Source: Diplolepis rosae
Lineage: Eukaryota; Arthropoda; Insecta; Hymenoptera; Diplolepididae
Assembly: GCA_030998225.1 (NCBI GenBank)
Contig: JAPYXD010000738.1
Location: 1,426,001-1,490,000 of the forward strand
Direction: 5' to 3'
DNA: 64,000 nucleotides
The translations under genes were made by a program, and so were the position numbers. The notes under the pieces are model-generated. The model did not search any database. It was not told the DNA's origin and saw only the letters and a program-made list of their open reading frames with translations. Shown piece by piece: positions 20,786 to 32,000 of the stretch; positions within the stretch are counted from its first letter, which is position 1, and every line of letters starts with the position of its first letter.

Positions 20786-20952
20786 TTGAAGGTTCCGATG
20801 CAATAAGAGCAGAGGCGCACGGCCTAGTAGGAACGCGAAAGGATACGCAACGCTGCGATTGAAATTCAAAGTGAACGAATCCTAGTGCTGCGTAACTCCT
20901 CCCGTTCCTACAAGGCCACGTGCCTCTGCTGTTATTGCATCGGACTCCTCAA
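20786..20952. repeat. Long hairpin (two ~75-base arms), copy in unit 1
   Basis: CCGATGCAATAAGAGCAGAG at 20795 pairs with CTCTGCTGTTATTGCATCGG ending at 20943, and pairing continues inward through AGGAACG/CGTTCCT and ACGCA/TGCGT. The foldback resembles a small MITE. It is repeated at 23691-23860. Confidence 0.7.
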
Positions 20953-21052
20953 TTTTTGGAGGAAGGACGTTCATTTCTTCTGTATATGATTATCTAATTT
21001 TGTGTACACTTTTAACTGGAGATTTTATGTGGATGCTCACAACTGCTTCAAG

Positions 21053-21430
21053 TCATAGCAGACACTCTTTGACACCTTTGGACCTCTTACGATCATCAAA
21101 AAAATTAAAAACGAGGTATATTTGAAATTCCAATATACCGAGTCTCCCATCACTTGTGTGCCAGCCAATAATGGGGGAGTAAAAAATGAGAAAATGAGAA
21201 ATTAAGACGAAAACTCTCATACAACAATGTTGTGCAGTGCTTTGTTCAGAAACTACAGAGCGATCACGAGTAATCGTTTCACCAGGATTTATGACTTCAT
21301 AGTACACAGCTCCATTCTGATCTCACCAACTATACAGCAAAGTCTCATTTCCATAAATATTGCGTACCAGTTGTGATGCTGATGATTGGCTGGGGTCTAC
21401 TCACGATTTCTTACGCTTGGGATTGTAACA
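21053..21430 (-). pseudogene. mariner transposase fragment (in unit 1)
   Basis: The minus-strand frame shows NPKRKKSWVD and, after a shift, AVYYEVINPGETITRDRS, the segment between the first and second catalytic Asp of mariner transposases (DPG...GAVYYELL.PGETIT). The downstream catalytic residues are not recognisable. The same fragment is at 23960-24337. Confidence 0.65.
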
Positions 21431-23690
21431 ATACAATGCAAAAATGACTTTATTTAGAAGCGATCAAGAAAAACTTCACGTGTTTTTTTTAGGGCGGTTG
21501 AGATTATTTTCAGTCAAGGAAATCAATCCTAATAGCTTGGGAAATATTGTCATTACTTTTATTTTAAAATATATTCAAATTTGCATGATAATCTGACAGA
21601 AAGATCAAATTCATTATGCTCTGTTGAAGAAATCCATGTGTTATATTCGGACAAGATTCACCCGAAAAATTATAAGAAAAAAATTGGGTGAAGAGTGATT
21701 TGAAAATATAGTAGTAAAAACTTGACTGCAGTATCGTCAGAATAGTTCAAGTAATACAAGATAGGTATTTCAGTAATTATTTTATGCAACTTGAGTAAAC
21801 TTTTAAACTCAACATATACTCAAGTTAACTTTTATATGGTAAGGACCCTCTGCCGCTAATTGAAGTTTGATCATGTAAAGAGAGTATGTATGTAGATTTC
21901 GAATTGCCGCCACGAGAATGAATTCATTGAACCTCGAGTTCCACCCTTCTATAGACGCAGTTTTGCTTTGGCCGGGTCGCAGCGGCTACTGCGCACTCAG
22001 AATCGAAGCTAGAAATAGAGGTAGAGGAAGAGGCAAGTAAATGACCTACCAAATATACAAGCAACTCACTGGGCATGCGAGTGACCCCCGTTCACCCTTC
22101 CATCCCTTGTTGTCCGTTCATCCACCCCTTATTCCCAGGACGATCTTCCAGAGTATTTCCTTCGTTCGTTACGCGAGTCTCGAAAGGTTTACATATACAA
22201 AAAACAAAGATTTTCCGCTACAGAACCTTTCTATTCTAGCGCAGTGTTATCGTACTTACTAATGCTGATCTATCATACGCTTTTACACTGAAATGTAGAT
22301 CAAGAATTAGAATCTATCGCAATACTATGTCTATGCACTACGTTTAACGTGAAGTAATGATACTCATTGTTGTGTTACCGGTGATAGGATATAAGTGAAA
22401 TAAACTCTAATTGTGCTAAGACCTTTTTCTTCTTACTCTTGAAATTCTTGCCTACAAGTGTCATTAATATGAATGAAGATTTTTAACGTCACCAAACATA
22501 GGACATGTAAGTGATTGATATTTGATGTTTATTTTTTAATAGGTAGAATTCTGAAAAAGTGTAAGAGAGGTCTCAGTGCGATCGAAACAAATGCAGATAG
22601 CAAGATGACAGAGTTTTAAGAGGGAAATTTCCCTCTTATTTTTGGGGAATCCATGAGATAGGTTTTCTTATTTCTGAAATTTGAATAAAGAGTATTGTTG
22701 TGAACATTGTTTTCGATAAAATTGGACTCAATTTAGGAGAGTTATTATTCCAGTAATTTCCTACTGCAGATGTGATTTCCTCGAAGTAAAAATAAGGGAT
22801 GAAAATTAATTTTGAATGTTTACAATATTCTAATACAATTAAATTCAAGTTTTGAGATAGATTATTTCATCTTATTTTTTAATCAACGAAACCTACACCT
22901 TACAACCTTAACCAACTGTCAAACCTTGAGCACGTATCTGTTCGTTCGAAAAATCCATATTCTTGAGATTTTTCTGATTAAAACGATGTCTAAAACAAAA
23001 ATAAATCGCAGTCACATTGGATCGATTTTAAACAAATTTTTATTTATTTACATGCGCATTAATGCATTGTTAATCACCATAAAATTGTCTTCCTTCCTAA
23101 TCATATGAAATCTTTGAAAAAGTTGTTTTGCATTCTCTACTTTTATAAAACCTCTTTTTTGAACCTATTCTCAAAGCGCTGAACAATTTGCTAAAAATTT
23201 CAAAAAATTATTGCAGTATCGTTAAAGTTCCCGTAGTGTGAAGAAAGGATTAAAAAATGAAACATATTTATAATAATAATAATAATTATTATTATTATTA
23301 TTATTTATATAAAAAATACTTCTTTTTTTCAGTTAATGTTAACACGTTTATATAATTCATATAAAAAAGTACTCAGTATGGCACAATGAACAATAGAGAT
23401 TCGGTTTTGATCAACCACAAGTATAATATATAGAGATAGTCGGTCTAGTTGGGGGTTGAACAATAATTAAATGAAGTATAATGTTTAATGCATGAGTGAA
23501 TATGATTCGCATAATTTTAATTGCAATCAGCTATAAATGACTCCTTCCGAAGGAAAATAGAAAAGCATAAAAAGGATATCGGTTTGTTTTGGCAGCAGAC
23601 AACCGGAGACTCAATCTGTCCTTAATCAAAAACTCGAATTCAAAACGGCCGGGGCGGTTCTAGTACATTTATATATTATAAAAAGGTTAA

Positions 23691-23860
23691 TTTGAAGGGT
23701 TCCGATGCAATAAGAACAGAGGCGCACGGCCTAGTAGGAACGCGAAAGGATACGCAACGCTGCGATTGAAATTCAAAGTGAACGAATCCTAGTGCTGCGT
23801 AACTCCTCCCGTTCCTACAAGGCCACGTGCCTCTGCTGTTATTGCATCGGACTCCTCAAT
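23691..23860. repeat. Long hairpin, copy in unit 2
   Basis: The same foldback as 20786-20952, with a few single-base differences in the left arm (for example AAGAACAG for AAGAGCAG). Confidence 0.7.
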
Positions 23861-23959
23861 TTTTGGAGGAAGGACGTTCATTTCTTCTGTATATGATTAT
23901 CTAATTTTGTGTACACTTTTAACTGGAGATTTTATGTGGATGCTCACAACTGCTTCAAG

Positions 23960-24337
23960 TCATAGCAGACACTCTTTGACACCTTTGGACCTCTTACGAT
24001 CATCAAAAAAATTAAAAACGAGGTATATTTGAAATTCCAATATACCGAGTCTCCCATCACTTGTGTGCCAGCCAATAATGGGGGAGTAAAAAATGAGAAA
24101 ATGAGAAATTAAGACGAAAACTCTCATACAACAATGTTGTGCAGTGCTTTGTTCAGAAACTACAGAGCGATCACGAGTAATCGTTTCACCAGGATTTATG
24201 ACTTCATAGTACACAGCTCCATTCTGATCTCACCAACTATACAGCAAAGTCTCATTTCCATAAATATTGCGTACCAGTTGTGATGCTGATGATTGGCTGG
24301 GGTCTACTCACGATTTCTTACGCTTGGGATTGTAACA
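23960..24337 (-). pseudogene. mariner transposase fragment (in unit 2)
   Basis: The duplicate of 21053-21430, carrying the same AVYYEVINPGETIT segment. Confidence 0.65.
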
Positions 24338-24490
24338 ATACAATGCAAAAATGACTTTATTTAGAAGCGATCAAGAAAAACTTCACGTGTTTTTTTTAGG
24401 GCGGTTGAGATTATTTTCAGTCAAGGAAATCAATCCTAATAGCTTGGGAAATATTGTCATTACTTTTATTTTAAAATATATTCAAATTTG

Positions 24491-24789
24491 ACCCCTTGTT
24501 GGGATAGATGAGAGGTAATGTACAGGCAAATCGCACATCACTGTAAAGAGGAGTACGTCATATGTCTTGGTCTCAGGATTTGGGAATAGCTGAGAGTTTA
24601 TTTGTAAATTGCACAATAAAAAAAATATATAAGTCACGATACCAGGATGATAACTGCCGCCCAGTGACTTATTATATTATTCAAACCTAGCAATAAAATA
24701 GAAGTAGAAGGCAAGAAAAGAAAAAGGGAGAACAGAGAATTTTATTTATGTTTCAAATAATATTTATTTAGCAGTCTTTTTTTATTTTA
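24491..24789. other. No supported gene
   Basis: AT-rich unique sequence between the tandem duplication and the dispersed repeat. Nothing recognisable. Confidence 0.5.
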
Positions 24790-25240
24790 ATGACGCAGGA
24801 GACCGAAGCCGAGGCGCGATCGGTCCTGCGAGCATTTTGAGCGAGTCTCGTAATTACCCGAATTGCGTGCATTGGCACATATTCTATTTTATGTGACCGC
24901 GGCGCATATACGAGTTTTTATGCGTACACTCGAATCCAATCTGAAAAGGTCGAAATTGCCGCGATTATCGCCCATCTCACTTGATATTTCGCGAATACTT
25001 CCGGCCATTTTGATTTTATCGATTTTGTGTAGTAGTAGCGTATTGTAACAGACGCAAGCGCAGTTCAAATGTACACGGCTTTGTCAGTAGGGTAATACCA
25101 TATTGATTATTTTATTGATCTGTAGATCTAGCTCTAACTTGCGTCGATAAAATCACACACACGGTAATGCTATCTTGATTCCTTCATTCGTTTCTTGATC
25201 TTTTAGTAGCTTGAGTCGATAGAGTCGCGGGACGTGACAC
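24790..25240 (-). repeat. Dispersed repeat / possible LTR fragment
   Basis: Bases 24826-25060 match the complement of about 48960-49190 at roughly 80 percent by eye (CGAGTCTCGTAATTACCCG, then TGTGTAGTAGTAGCGTATTG). The upper end reads, on the minus strand, GAGGGGGAAGG followed by TGTCACGTCCCGCGACTC, which looks like a polypurine tract followed by an LTR start. No partner LTR or internal region was found. Confidence 0.4.
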
Positions 25241-25279
25241 CTTCCCCCTCGATAGACCTTTTTATCTTGAAAGGCGCTG

Positions 25280-27516
25280 GTGCGCATGTGCCGAAATTTG
25301 AAAATTGAAAAAGTGCAAATGGAAAAGAATAAGAAAATTCAAGGCATTTCTGGGAATCGGGGTGAAAACTCTTGCGAAAAATCACGAAAAGGCGCAATAA
25401 AGCGATGTTGTTATCGTCTGTGCAATAGTAGCACTCGTTTACAATTGTACGAACAGGGACAATATTATTTTATTACATTCCCAAAACCTTGTTACCAATT
25501 TAGAAAAGGCAACATTAGTGATGGCAGTTTAAAAGAACACTTAAAAGTTTGTGAAGAATGTGCCAAGAGTTATTGGTGGTTGGGGTTATGTGGACGCCTC
25601 GACGATGAGAAGTTCAATCATATCAAGAAAATAAATAAAGATACGTATATTTGTTCTCTCCATTTTTTTGGTGAAAGCGGTCCAAGTGAAATTTTTCCAG
25701 ATCCTTTACAATTTAAACCCGGAGAAAGAATTGAAAAGGTTTGTAACTTTATTTTTGGAATTAATAGGTTATGTTATTTATAATTTACGAAGCCATATTG
25801 CATTTTATAATTTATAGAAAGTTATACAGAGAAGGTCTTTGGAGGAAAAATATGGATCACACAAAGATTCGGCGGAAGGAACAAAAAACCATTTATCTGT
25901 CACTTGCAAGAAAGAAGTTCAACACTCACAAAAAGAAATGGAGTACTTGAAAGAAAAGGTAATTTTGCTTTTAAATATTGACGAATGAAATTTTCTAGAG
26001 CATTAATATTGTGTCAAGTTTGCATGGCCACCCTTTTGGTCATGTTTTAAATCATTGCAACAGAACAAAGTGTATACATGTTCTTCTATTTACAATTAAA
26101 AATTTGTTATTTACAGAGGTATTTTATGCAAGAGGACGAAGGAAGAAATGACTGCGAGAATGATATAATTGAGACTGAACTATTTCCTCAACAAAAATCG
26201 ATGCAGGTGGATAAAGAGGTAATTTATACACAATGAAAAGTTTTAAATTTATAGCATATGAAAATTGTTATTTTATTTGTAAAATAAGTTTTAGAATAAA
26301 AAAAACGACAATGGTGTAGGAATCATAAGAAGATATTTGTCATATTTGTATCATTGCTCGATTCAACAATAATTCATTAAAATATGTAATTTTATAGATC
26401 TCAGTAGTGTAGAAAGAAGAATTCCCCAATGGAAAATTAGATATTTATCTACATGGGAATAAATTCTCTCGCAAATGTGTTACACGTAAAATTCTCACAA
26501 GAGACCAAGGAGTGCAAACGCGTGAAGATTTTCCTACGTTCTCTGAGGAAAATCCATGTCATAAAACTAAACAGAACAATAGAAGCGCCATACAAGTGTT
26601 GGAAAAATCTTTAAAGGAGAATAAAAAAAAGTGTATTTTCTATACAGGATTAGTATTTCAACAAATTTTAATCATCTTCGAATTTTTGAGTCCAGCCTGT
26701 TTGAGTATGAGTTATTGGAATTCGAAGAGAAATGCGAAAACGAGCAAACCTGACAGGCGAAAATTTACCATTCTGCAAGAATTTATAATTGTCCTTATGC
26801 GATTACGTGGCGGTTTTCTTATACAAGATTTGGCTTACAGATTTAATGTTTCTCCAAGTCTCATAAGCAACATATTTATTACTTGGATTCAATGCATATA
26901 TGCAGAATTTACAGAACATTTAAAACCTAAAATGTTTCCATCCCGAGAACAAATTGCACAGAACAAACCGGCAGTTTTTAAAAGTTTTAAAAATATCAGA
27001 GTGATTTTAGATTGCATGGAAGTGCTTTGTCAGCAGCCGAAGAATTTTGAGCACCAGGGTAATGTTTATTCACAGTATAAAGCTCATACAACTTTCAAAT
27101 TGTTACTAGGATTCACGCCAAATGGTGCAATTTCCTTCATCTCAGTAGCGTTCGAAGGGTCTATATCTGATCGACAGATAGTTACAGACTCTAATCTACT
27201 CGATTTATTAGGACCAGGAGATTTGGTTTTAGCTGATAGAGGCTTCACAATTGAGGATATTTTAGGCGCGAGAAAAGTCCAGTTAAACATACCACCTTTT
27301 TTGAGAAAAAAGTCGCGCTTGATAGCTTCGGAAGAAATACAAACAAATCTTATTGCGAAACAGCGTATTTACGTCGAACATGCAGTAAATAGATTGAAAA
27401 GATTTAGAATTCTCCAGCATATTATTCCTTCAACTTTGAGAGGTATGATATCACAAATGACGTTTGTAATCGCATGCTTGGTAAATTTCCAAAAGCCAAT
27501 AGTTGCAGAAGATTAG
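25280..27516 (+). CDS. THAP-domain DDE transposase (ISL2EU-like), 4 exons
   Basis: Predicted exons 25280-25738, 25818-25958, 26117-26218 and 26413-27516 join in phase 0 with GT-AG introns and give about 601 residues with no stop. Exon 1 has a THAP-type C2CH zinc finger: RCCYRLCNS (Cys44, Cys48) and YICSLHFF (Cys125, His128), with an insertion lengthening the middle. Exons 2-3 encode a Gln/Glu-rich linker. Exon 4 has an HTH (FLIQDLAYRFNVSPSLISNI), then a DDE_Tnp_4-type core with Asp in VILDCMEVL (about 27010), Asp in VLADRGF (about 27235) and Glu in IYVEHAVNRLK (about 27375). Family knowledge: such proteins cut and paste ISL2EU/IS4EU elements. The exon-4 acceptor must be GTGTAG at 26407-26412, because the earlier TTTATAG would meet a stop. 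The start codon is uncertain; a later ATG at 25319 is possible. Confidence 0.8.
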
Positions 27517-28182
27517 TTACGAAGAGTGATTAGAAACTGCTTTAAATGATTTTATCTTTACCACGCAATGCACATTGCTTAGTTGTATAATAATAATATT
27601 TTTAGTTCATTTTTTATTGGAAAATAATCAATTCAATTTTTGTACTATATTAAAAATTTATTGAATGCGATTAATTTTATTACTATAACATAAACATTTG
27701 AAACAGAACTCCTATCATACAATACTTTCATATCCGTCAGTATCACATTGTATCACATTGCAGCACATTTTTAAATGTACTCTTTCATTTTTACATTTTT
27801 ACATTTATTTATAAAAACAAGCTTTTACTATACTATGTAGACGTAAATACCTCAATAATATTAAAAATAACATCTTTATAACTCTTCAAAATGAAATAAA
27901 CTGAATGTTTGACATGTTTTTTTCTTACTTTTACTACAGTCTGCAGAAATAAATATGTTAATAATATTAAGAACATTTTTGTAACTACAGTATAGTATTT
28001 CACTGTAGTATGTAGTAATAAATATCTTAAAATTAAAAAAAAATTTGTAGCTTTAACAAAAAATTTAAAATCTACTTTTTTAAACATGTATTTTGTAATT
28101 TTTTAAATTTAATGTAAATTTCTAAAAGCTAGTGGAGGAATGTACGTAACGCAGGTACAATATTTATCAACTTCTACTATAA
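27517..28182. repeat. 3' part of the ISL2EU-like element with degenerate tandem repeats
   Basis: Bases 27825-28110 hold about three degenerate 65-75-bp units (ACTA..GTA..TAAATA..TTAATAATATTAAGAACA..TTTGTAACT). A similar unit follows the BEL provirus at 35630-35700 (AATATTAAAAAACATC, then TTTATAGC), so the provirus landed inside this array. No protein gene. Confidence 0.5.
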
Positions 28183-28187
28183 CGTGT

Positions 28188-28772
28188 TGTTACGTTGCGG
28201 ATTGAATTGTTGAAACACAAGTTTTCGTTATTTGGTTCCTTTCAATCACTCCTTGGAATTAAGGTGAAAATTCAAGGATCTCGATTACAGTTGCGATAAA
28301 ATGAGTCGAATGAAGTTAAAACTGGGTTTATTTTACATGACTTAAATTAAGAGTTGTACAAAACTGAGACTAACTGGTTGAGAAGTGTTTTCTATATCGC
28401 ATTGTAATTGTGACTGTTGTCTTGGGTCAGTGTCACGACAGAGATAGGAAAAACTAAGGGAAAGGAGGGAATGGTTTACAAATTTGAGTGGTGGGGTAGA
28501 GATTCGATGCAATGTAAGTTGGCTCGTTCGATGATTCACAAAGGTTGGGGAAAATCCGGGGAAAAACCCAAATTGGTTCGTAAACACAGAAGGCCGATCT
28601 CCAGACAGGGAGGTGCGCTAGTACAATAGGTTAGGTAGACAAGGCCTTCAAAGAGACAGTCTATTGTGAAGTGACATTGTAAAGTTTATAGTAATTTGGA
28701 TCAAGAGATTGTAGAAAACGAAATTATCACATAAACCTAAAAGTATAAAAATTATTTCATTACGCTTCAACA
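28188..28772 (-). repeat. BEL/Pao 3' LTR
   Basis: 585 bp, TG...CA ends on either strand, about 1 percent different from the LTR at 35046-35629. Differences include ATCAAGAGATT here for ATAACAGATT in the other LTR, and a few single substitutions. Confidence 0.95.
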
Positions 28773-29006
28773 TATGCCGGCCCCCTTGAACGGTCACGTT
28801 CAATAAACATAGAATTTAATGAGTTTATGATAATTATAATAACAAGTATCCTAGTCCGACAAGCATGCGAGAAGGCGATAGTTAATAATTGTAAGGTTGA
28901 TATTTGCATATAATCCACACGATGAAACGGAAATGGCCGACTTAGGCGACATAAGATTCCTGCGTCGGACATTAGTTAACTTGCGTACATGCATACAGAC
29001 TTAAAT

Positions 29007-32000
29007 TTAGACGGTGCCGCTTGCTTGTATTGGCAGAGGAGAGATTTTTTTTACACTTCGTTTATATTCTCCTCTATGTGTTTTTACTGAAACCACTCGG
29101 ATGATATTGTCGCTGCCTGGATGAACTGCAGTAATTCGACCAAGCGACCATTGCATTGGAGGTAGATTATCCTCCCTGAGTGTGACAAGGTCGCCAATTT
29201 TGATATCGTTGATTTTGCCGCTGTGCCATTTCTTTCGGACATTTAACTCGTTAAGATACTCCTTGTACCAACGATTCCAAAAATGTTGGCGCATTTGCTG
29301 GACGTGTTTCCAAGATGATAGACGTCCTGAAGGAATGTCCACGAGGTTTCGTTCCGGCATATTATTAAAAGAATCACCGATAAGGAAGTGACCAGGTGTT
29401 AGAGCGGATAAGTCGTTAGGATCGGATGAGATAGGAGTCAAAGGACGTGAATTTAAGATTGCTTCTATCTCAGTGGTCAAGGTAGGTAAGTTTTCATACG
29501 TGAAAAGAGTGTTGCCGACAACTCGCGAAAAATGATGTTTGAATGACCTAACAGCCGCTTCCCACAACCCGCCGAAGTGTGGCGATCGAGGAGGAATAAC
29601 GTGCGATGCAATATGTTTTTTGGCGAGAGTTTTTTCTACCGATTTGTTGTGGATGTCTGATGATAAGAGCTCTTGAATATCTCTGATTTCGTTTCTAGCA
29701 CCCACGAAATTTGTGCCATTATCAGAGTAAATGTCAGAACTCAAACCTCTTCTACTAAAAAATCTGCGTAAAGAGGCTAGAAAGGCTTCAGTCGTGAGGT
29801 CGCTGACCAGCTCAATGTGAACAGCTTTAGTTGCGAAACAAACGAAAATAGCTACGTAAATCTTAATTTTGTTTCGGTTTCGATGTCGTTTTTCCTTTAC
29901 AAAAAAAGGACCACAATAATCAATGCCGGTAACCAAGAATGGACGATCAAGAGAGAGACGCTTCTTTGGAAGATTCCCCATCACGTACTGTGGGATCGTA
30001 GGTCGAGCGCGAGCGCAAAGAATGCATTTATGTATAACGTTTTTTACTGTACTTCGACCGTTAACAATCCAGAAATTTCTATGGAGTGCGTTAAGCGTGG
30101 CTTGCGTACCGCCGTGCATTATATTCACGTGTTCTTCACGAATAAGAATTTTAGTAAAATGATGGTTTTGTGGTAGCAATGCTGGATGTTTTTGTGAAAA
30201 TAGAAGATTGGAATTGTCAAGTCTGCCTCCTACCCGCAAAACTCCCTCAGAGTCAATGAAGGGAGCTAGATTAGCTAGCTTTCCTTCAACTTGTCGTTTG
30301 TATTTTAAAGATTTCAATTCGTTAGAGAAGCCTTCTTTCTGGATAATTTTTACTATTTTCGTCATTCCGTTTCTTAGTTCGCTGATTGTTAATTCGCCTT
30401 TTACCATTTGACCTAACTTAACATTTTGAGTAACTCGTTTGCAACATGCAATGAGTCGTTTTAACTCGTCAGAAGAAGAGAAAATTGTTAAAATATCGAT
30501 GTCAAGCTCTGCAGTTTTTTTATTTCGTTGCACTACGTTCGTTTTCGCGACTTGACACTCAAGATTAGAGTTGGAAATTTCATTTTCCTTGAGTGCAAAG
30601 GATGTTGTGGCCCGCTTAATTTCCGGTAGTTCTGTGAATTCTAATACCGATTTTGGCCAGGAATTTACACAATCACTGATCCATTGTGGACCATTTTGCC
30701 ACAAAGTAGCAGTACTAAATTCGCCTGGTAGAAGACCGCGGGAGATTAGATCTGCAGGATTGCTTTCCGAACGGACGTGTCGCCATTCACAGTTTTTTAT
30801 CGTGCTTGTAATTTCGATAATGTCCGAGACTCGATTTCTAACAAATGTTTTCAATGAATTAAGAGGAGTGTTAATCCAATGTAGTGTTATGGTCGAATCA
30901 GACCACAAGATTGTTTTTTCAAATTTTAAATGTTTTAAAGCTTGGGATGTCGCTTTGTGCAATTGCGCTAGAAGAAGAGCTGCGGACAGCTCTAGTCGTG
31001 GCAACGATATCGTTTTGAGGGGTGCGACTCTCGATTTAGAGCAGACTAAATGTGTTTCGCTTTTTCCATCAGATGATGAGGATCGAACGTAGATACAAGC
31101 GCCATAGGCTCGCTCACTTGCATCACTGAATCCGTGCAATTGAAGATTGGTATAATTATCTACAATGATTTTTCGATTAAATTGTAAAGTAGAAAGTAAT
31201 GGTAACTGATTTCGATATTCACGCCAAGCGTTATAAATTTCGGTTGGAACAGCTGTGTCCCATCCTAACTCTAGAAGCCATAATTTCTGCATAAGAATTT
31301 TCCCATGCACTGTGACGGGACCCATCAGTCCCAACGGATCGAATAATTGTGCGATTTGTGATAAAATAACACGTTTCGTTATAGTTTTATTTTCGTTATT
31401 TGGAAACACTGTGAATGCAATAGAGTCGCGTTTTGGATTCCAGTGAATACCTAGCGTTTTTGTTTCAGTTTCCAGGTTCAATTGGAAAAACGATTCGCTG
31501 GAACGACTTGGCAAGGTCTCGATTAAGTGTAAATCATTCGAAGCCCACTTTCTCAAGTTTAGACCACCCTTGCGCGTGATTTCGAGTAATTCGTCGCGAA
31601 GCTGTTCAGCTTCCTCGCGTGTCGATGCTCCGGTGAGCATGTCATCGACATAAAAATCACTTTTTAGGATTGCTGCAGCTTTAGGATAAGACTTAGCTTC
31701 ATCATTCGCTAACTGATGTAAAGATCGAATTGCTAAAAAAGGAGCAGCGGAAGTTCCGAACGTTGCGGTGTTCAACTCGAACGTTTTGACTGGTTCAGAG
31801 GGATCCTCACGCCACAGGATCCTTTGATATCTACGATCCTCGGGATGTATTTTAGTTTGTAAATACATTTTTTCTATATCCGCTGTTAGAACATAGGCAT
31901 GTGAGCGGAAACGAACAAGCAACGAAAAGAGATCATTTTGTATAGTGGGACCTACCATCAAAACATCATTCAATGATAAGCCTGTAGCCGATTTCGATGA

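Larger units (their letters stand above)
18685..21583. repeat. 2.9-kb tandem duplication, unit 1
   Basis: It starts CATGATAATCTGACAG and ends ATTCAAATTTG, where unit 2 begins immediately. It is nearly identical to 21584-24490. Contents: AT-rich non-coding DNA, an (AAT)n palindromic microsatellite at 20371-20407, a ~165-bp hairpin at 20786-20952 and a mariner scrap at 21053-21430. The ORFs at 19142 and 19914 occur in both units but show no domain. Confidence 0.92.
21584..24490. repeat. 2.9-kb tandem duplication, unit 2
   Basis: A direct copy of 18685-21583 abutting it without spacer, 8 bp longer. The differences I noticed concentrate in about 180 bp (20645-20800 against 23545-23720), where small insertions and substitutions cluster; elsewhere long stretches look identical. 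The unit ends at ATTCAAATTTG before ACCCCTTG. Confidence 0.92.

Noticed and set aside
28342..28587. 81- and 70-codon ORFs in both BEL LTRs (also 35200-35445, 35275-35487)
   Set aside because: Non-coding LTR sequence; open frames on both strands in the same place and no motif.
30571..31092. 173-codon plus ORF opposite the BEL polyprotein
   Set aside because: Antisense shadow of a long real ORF.
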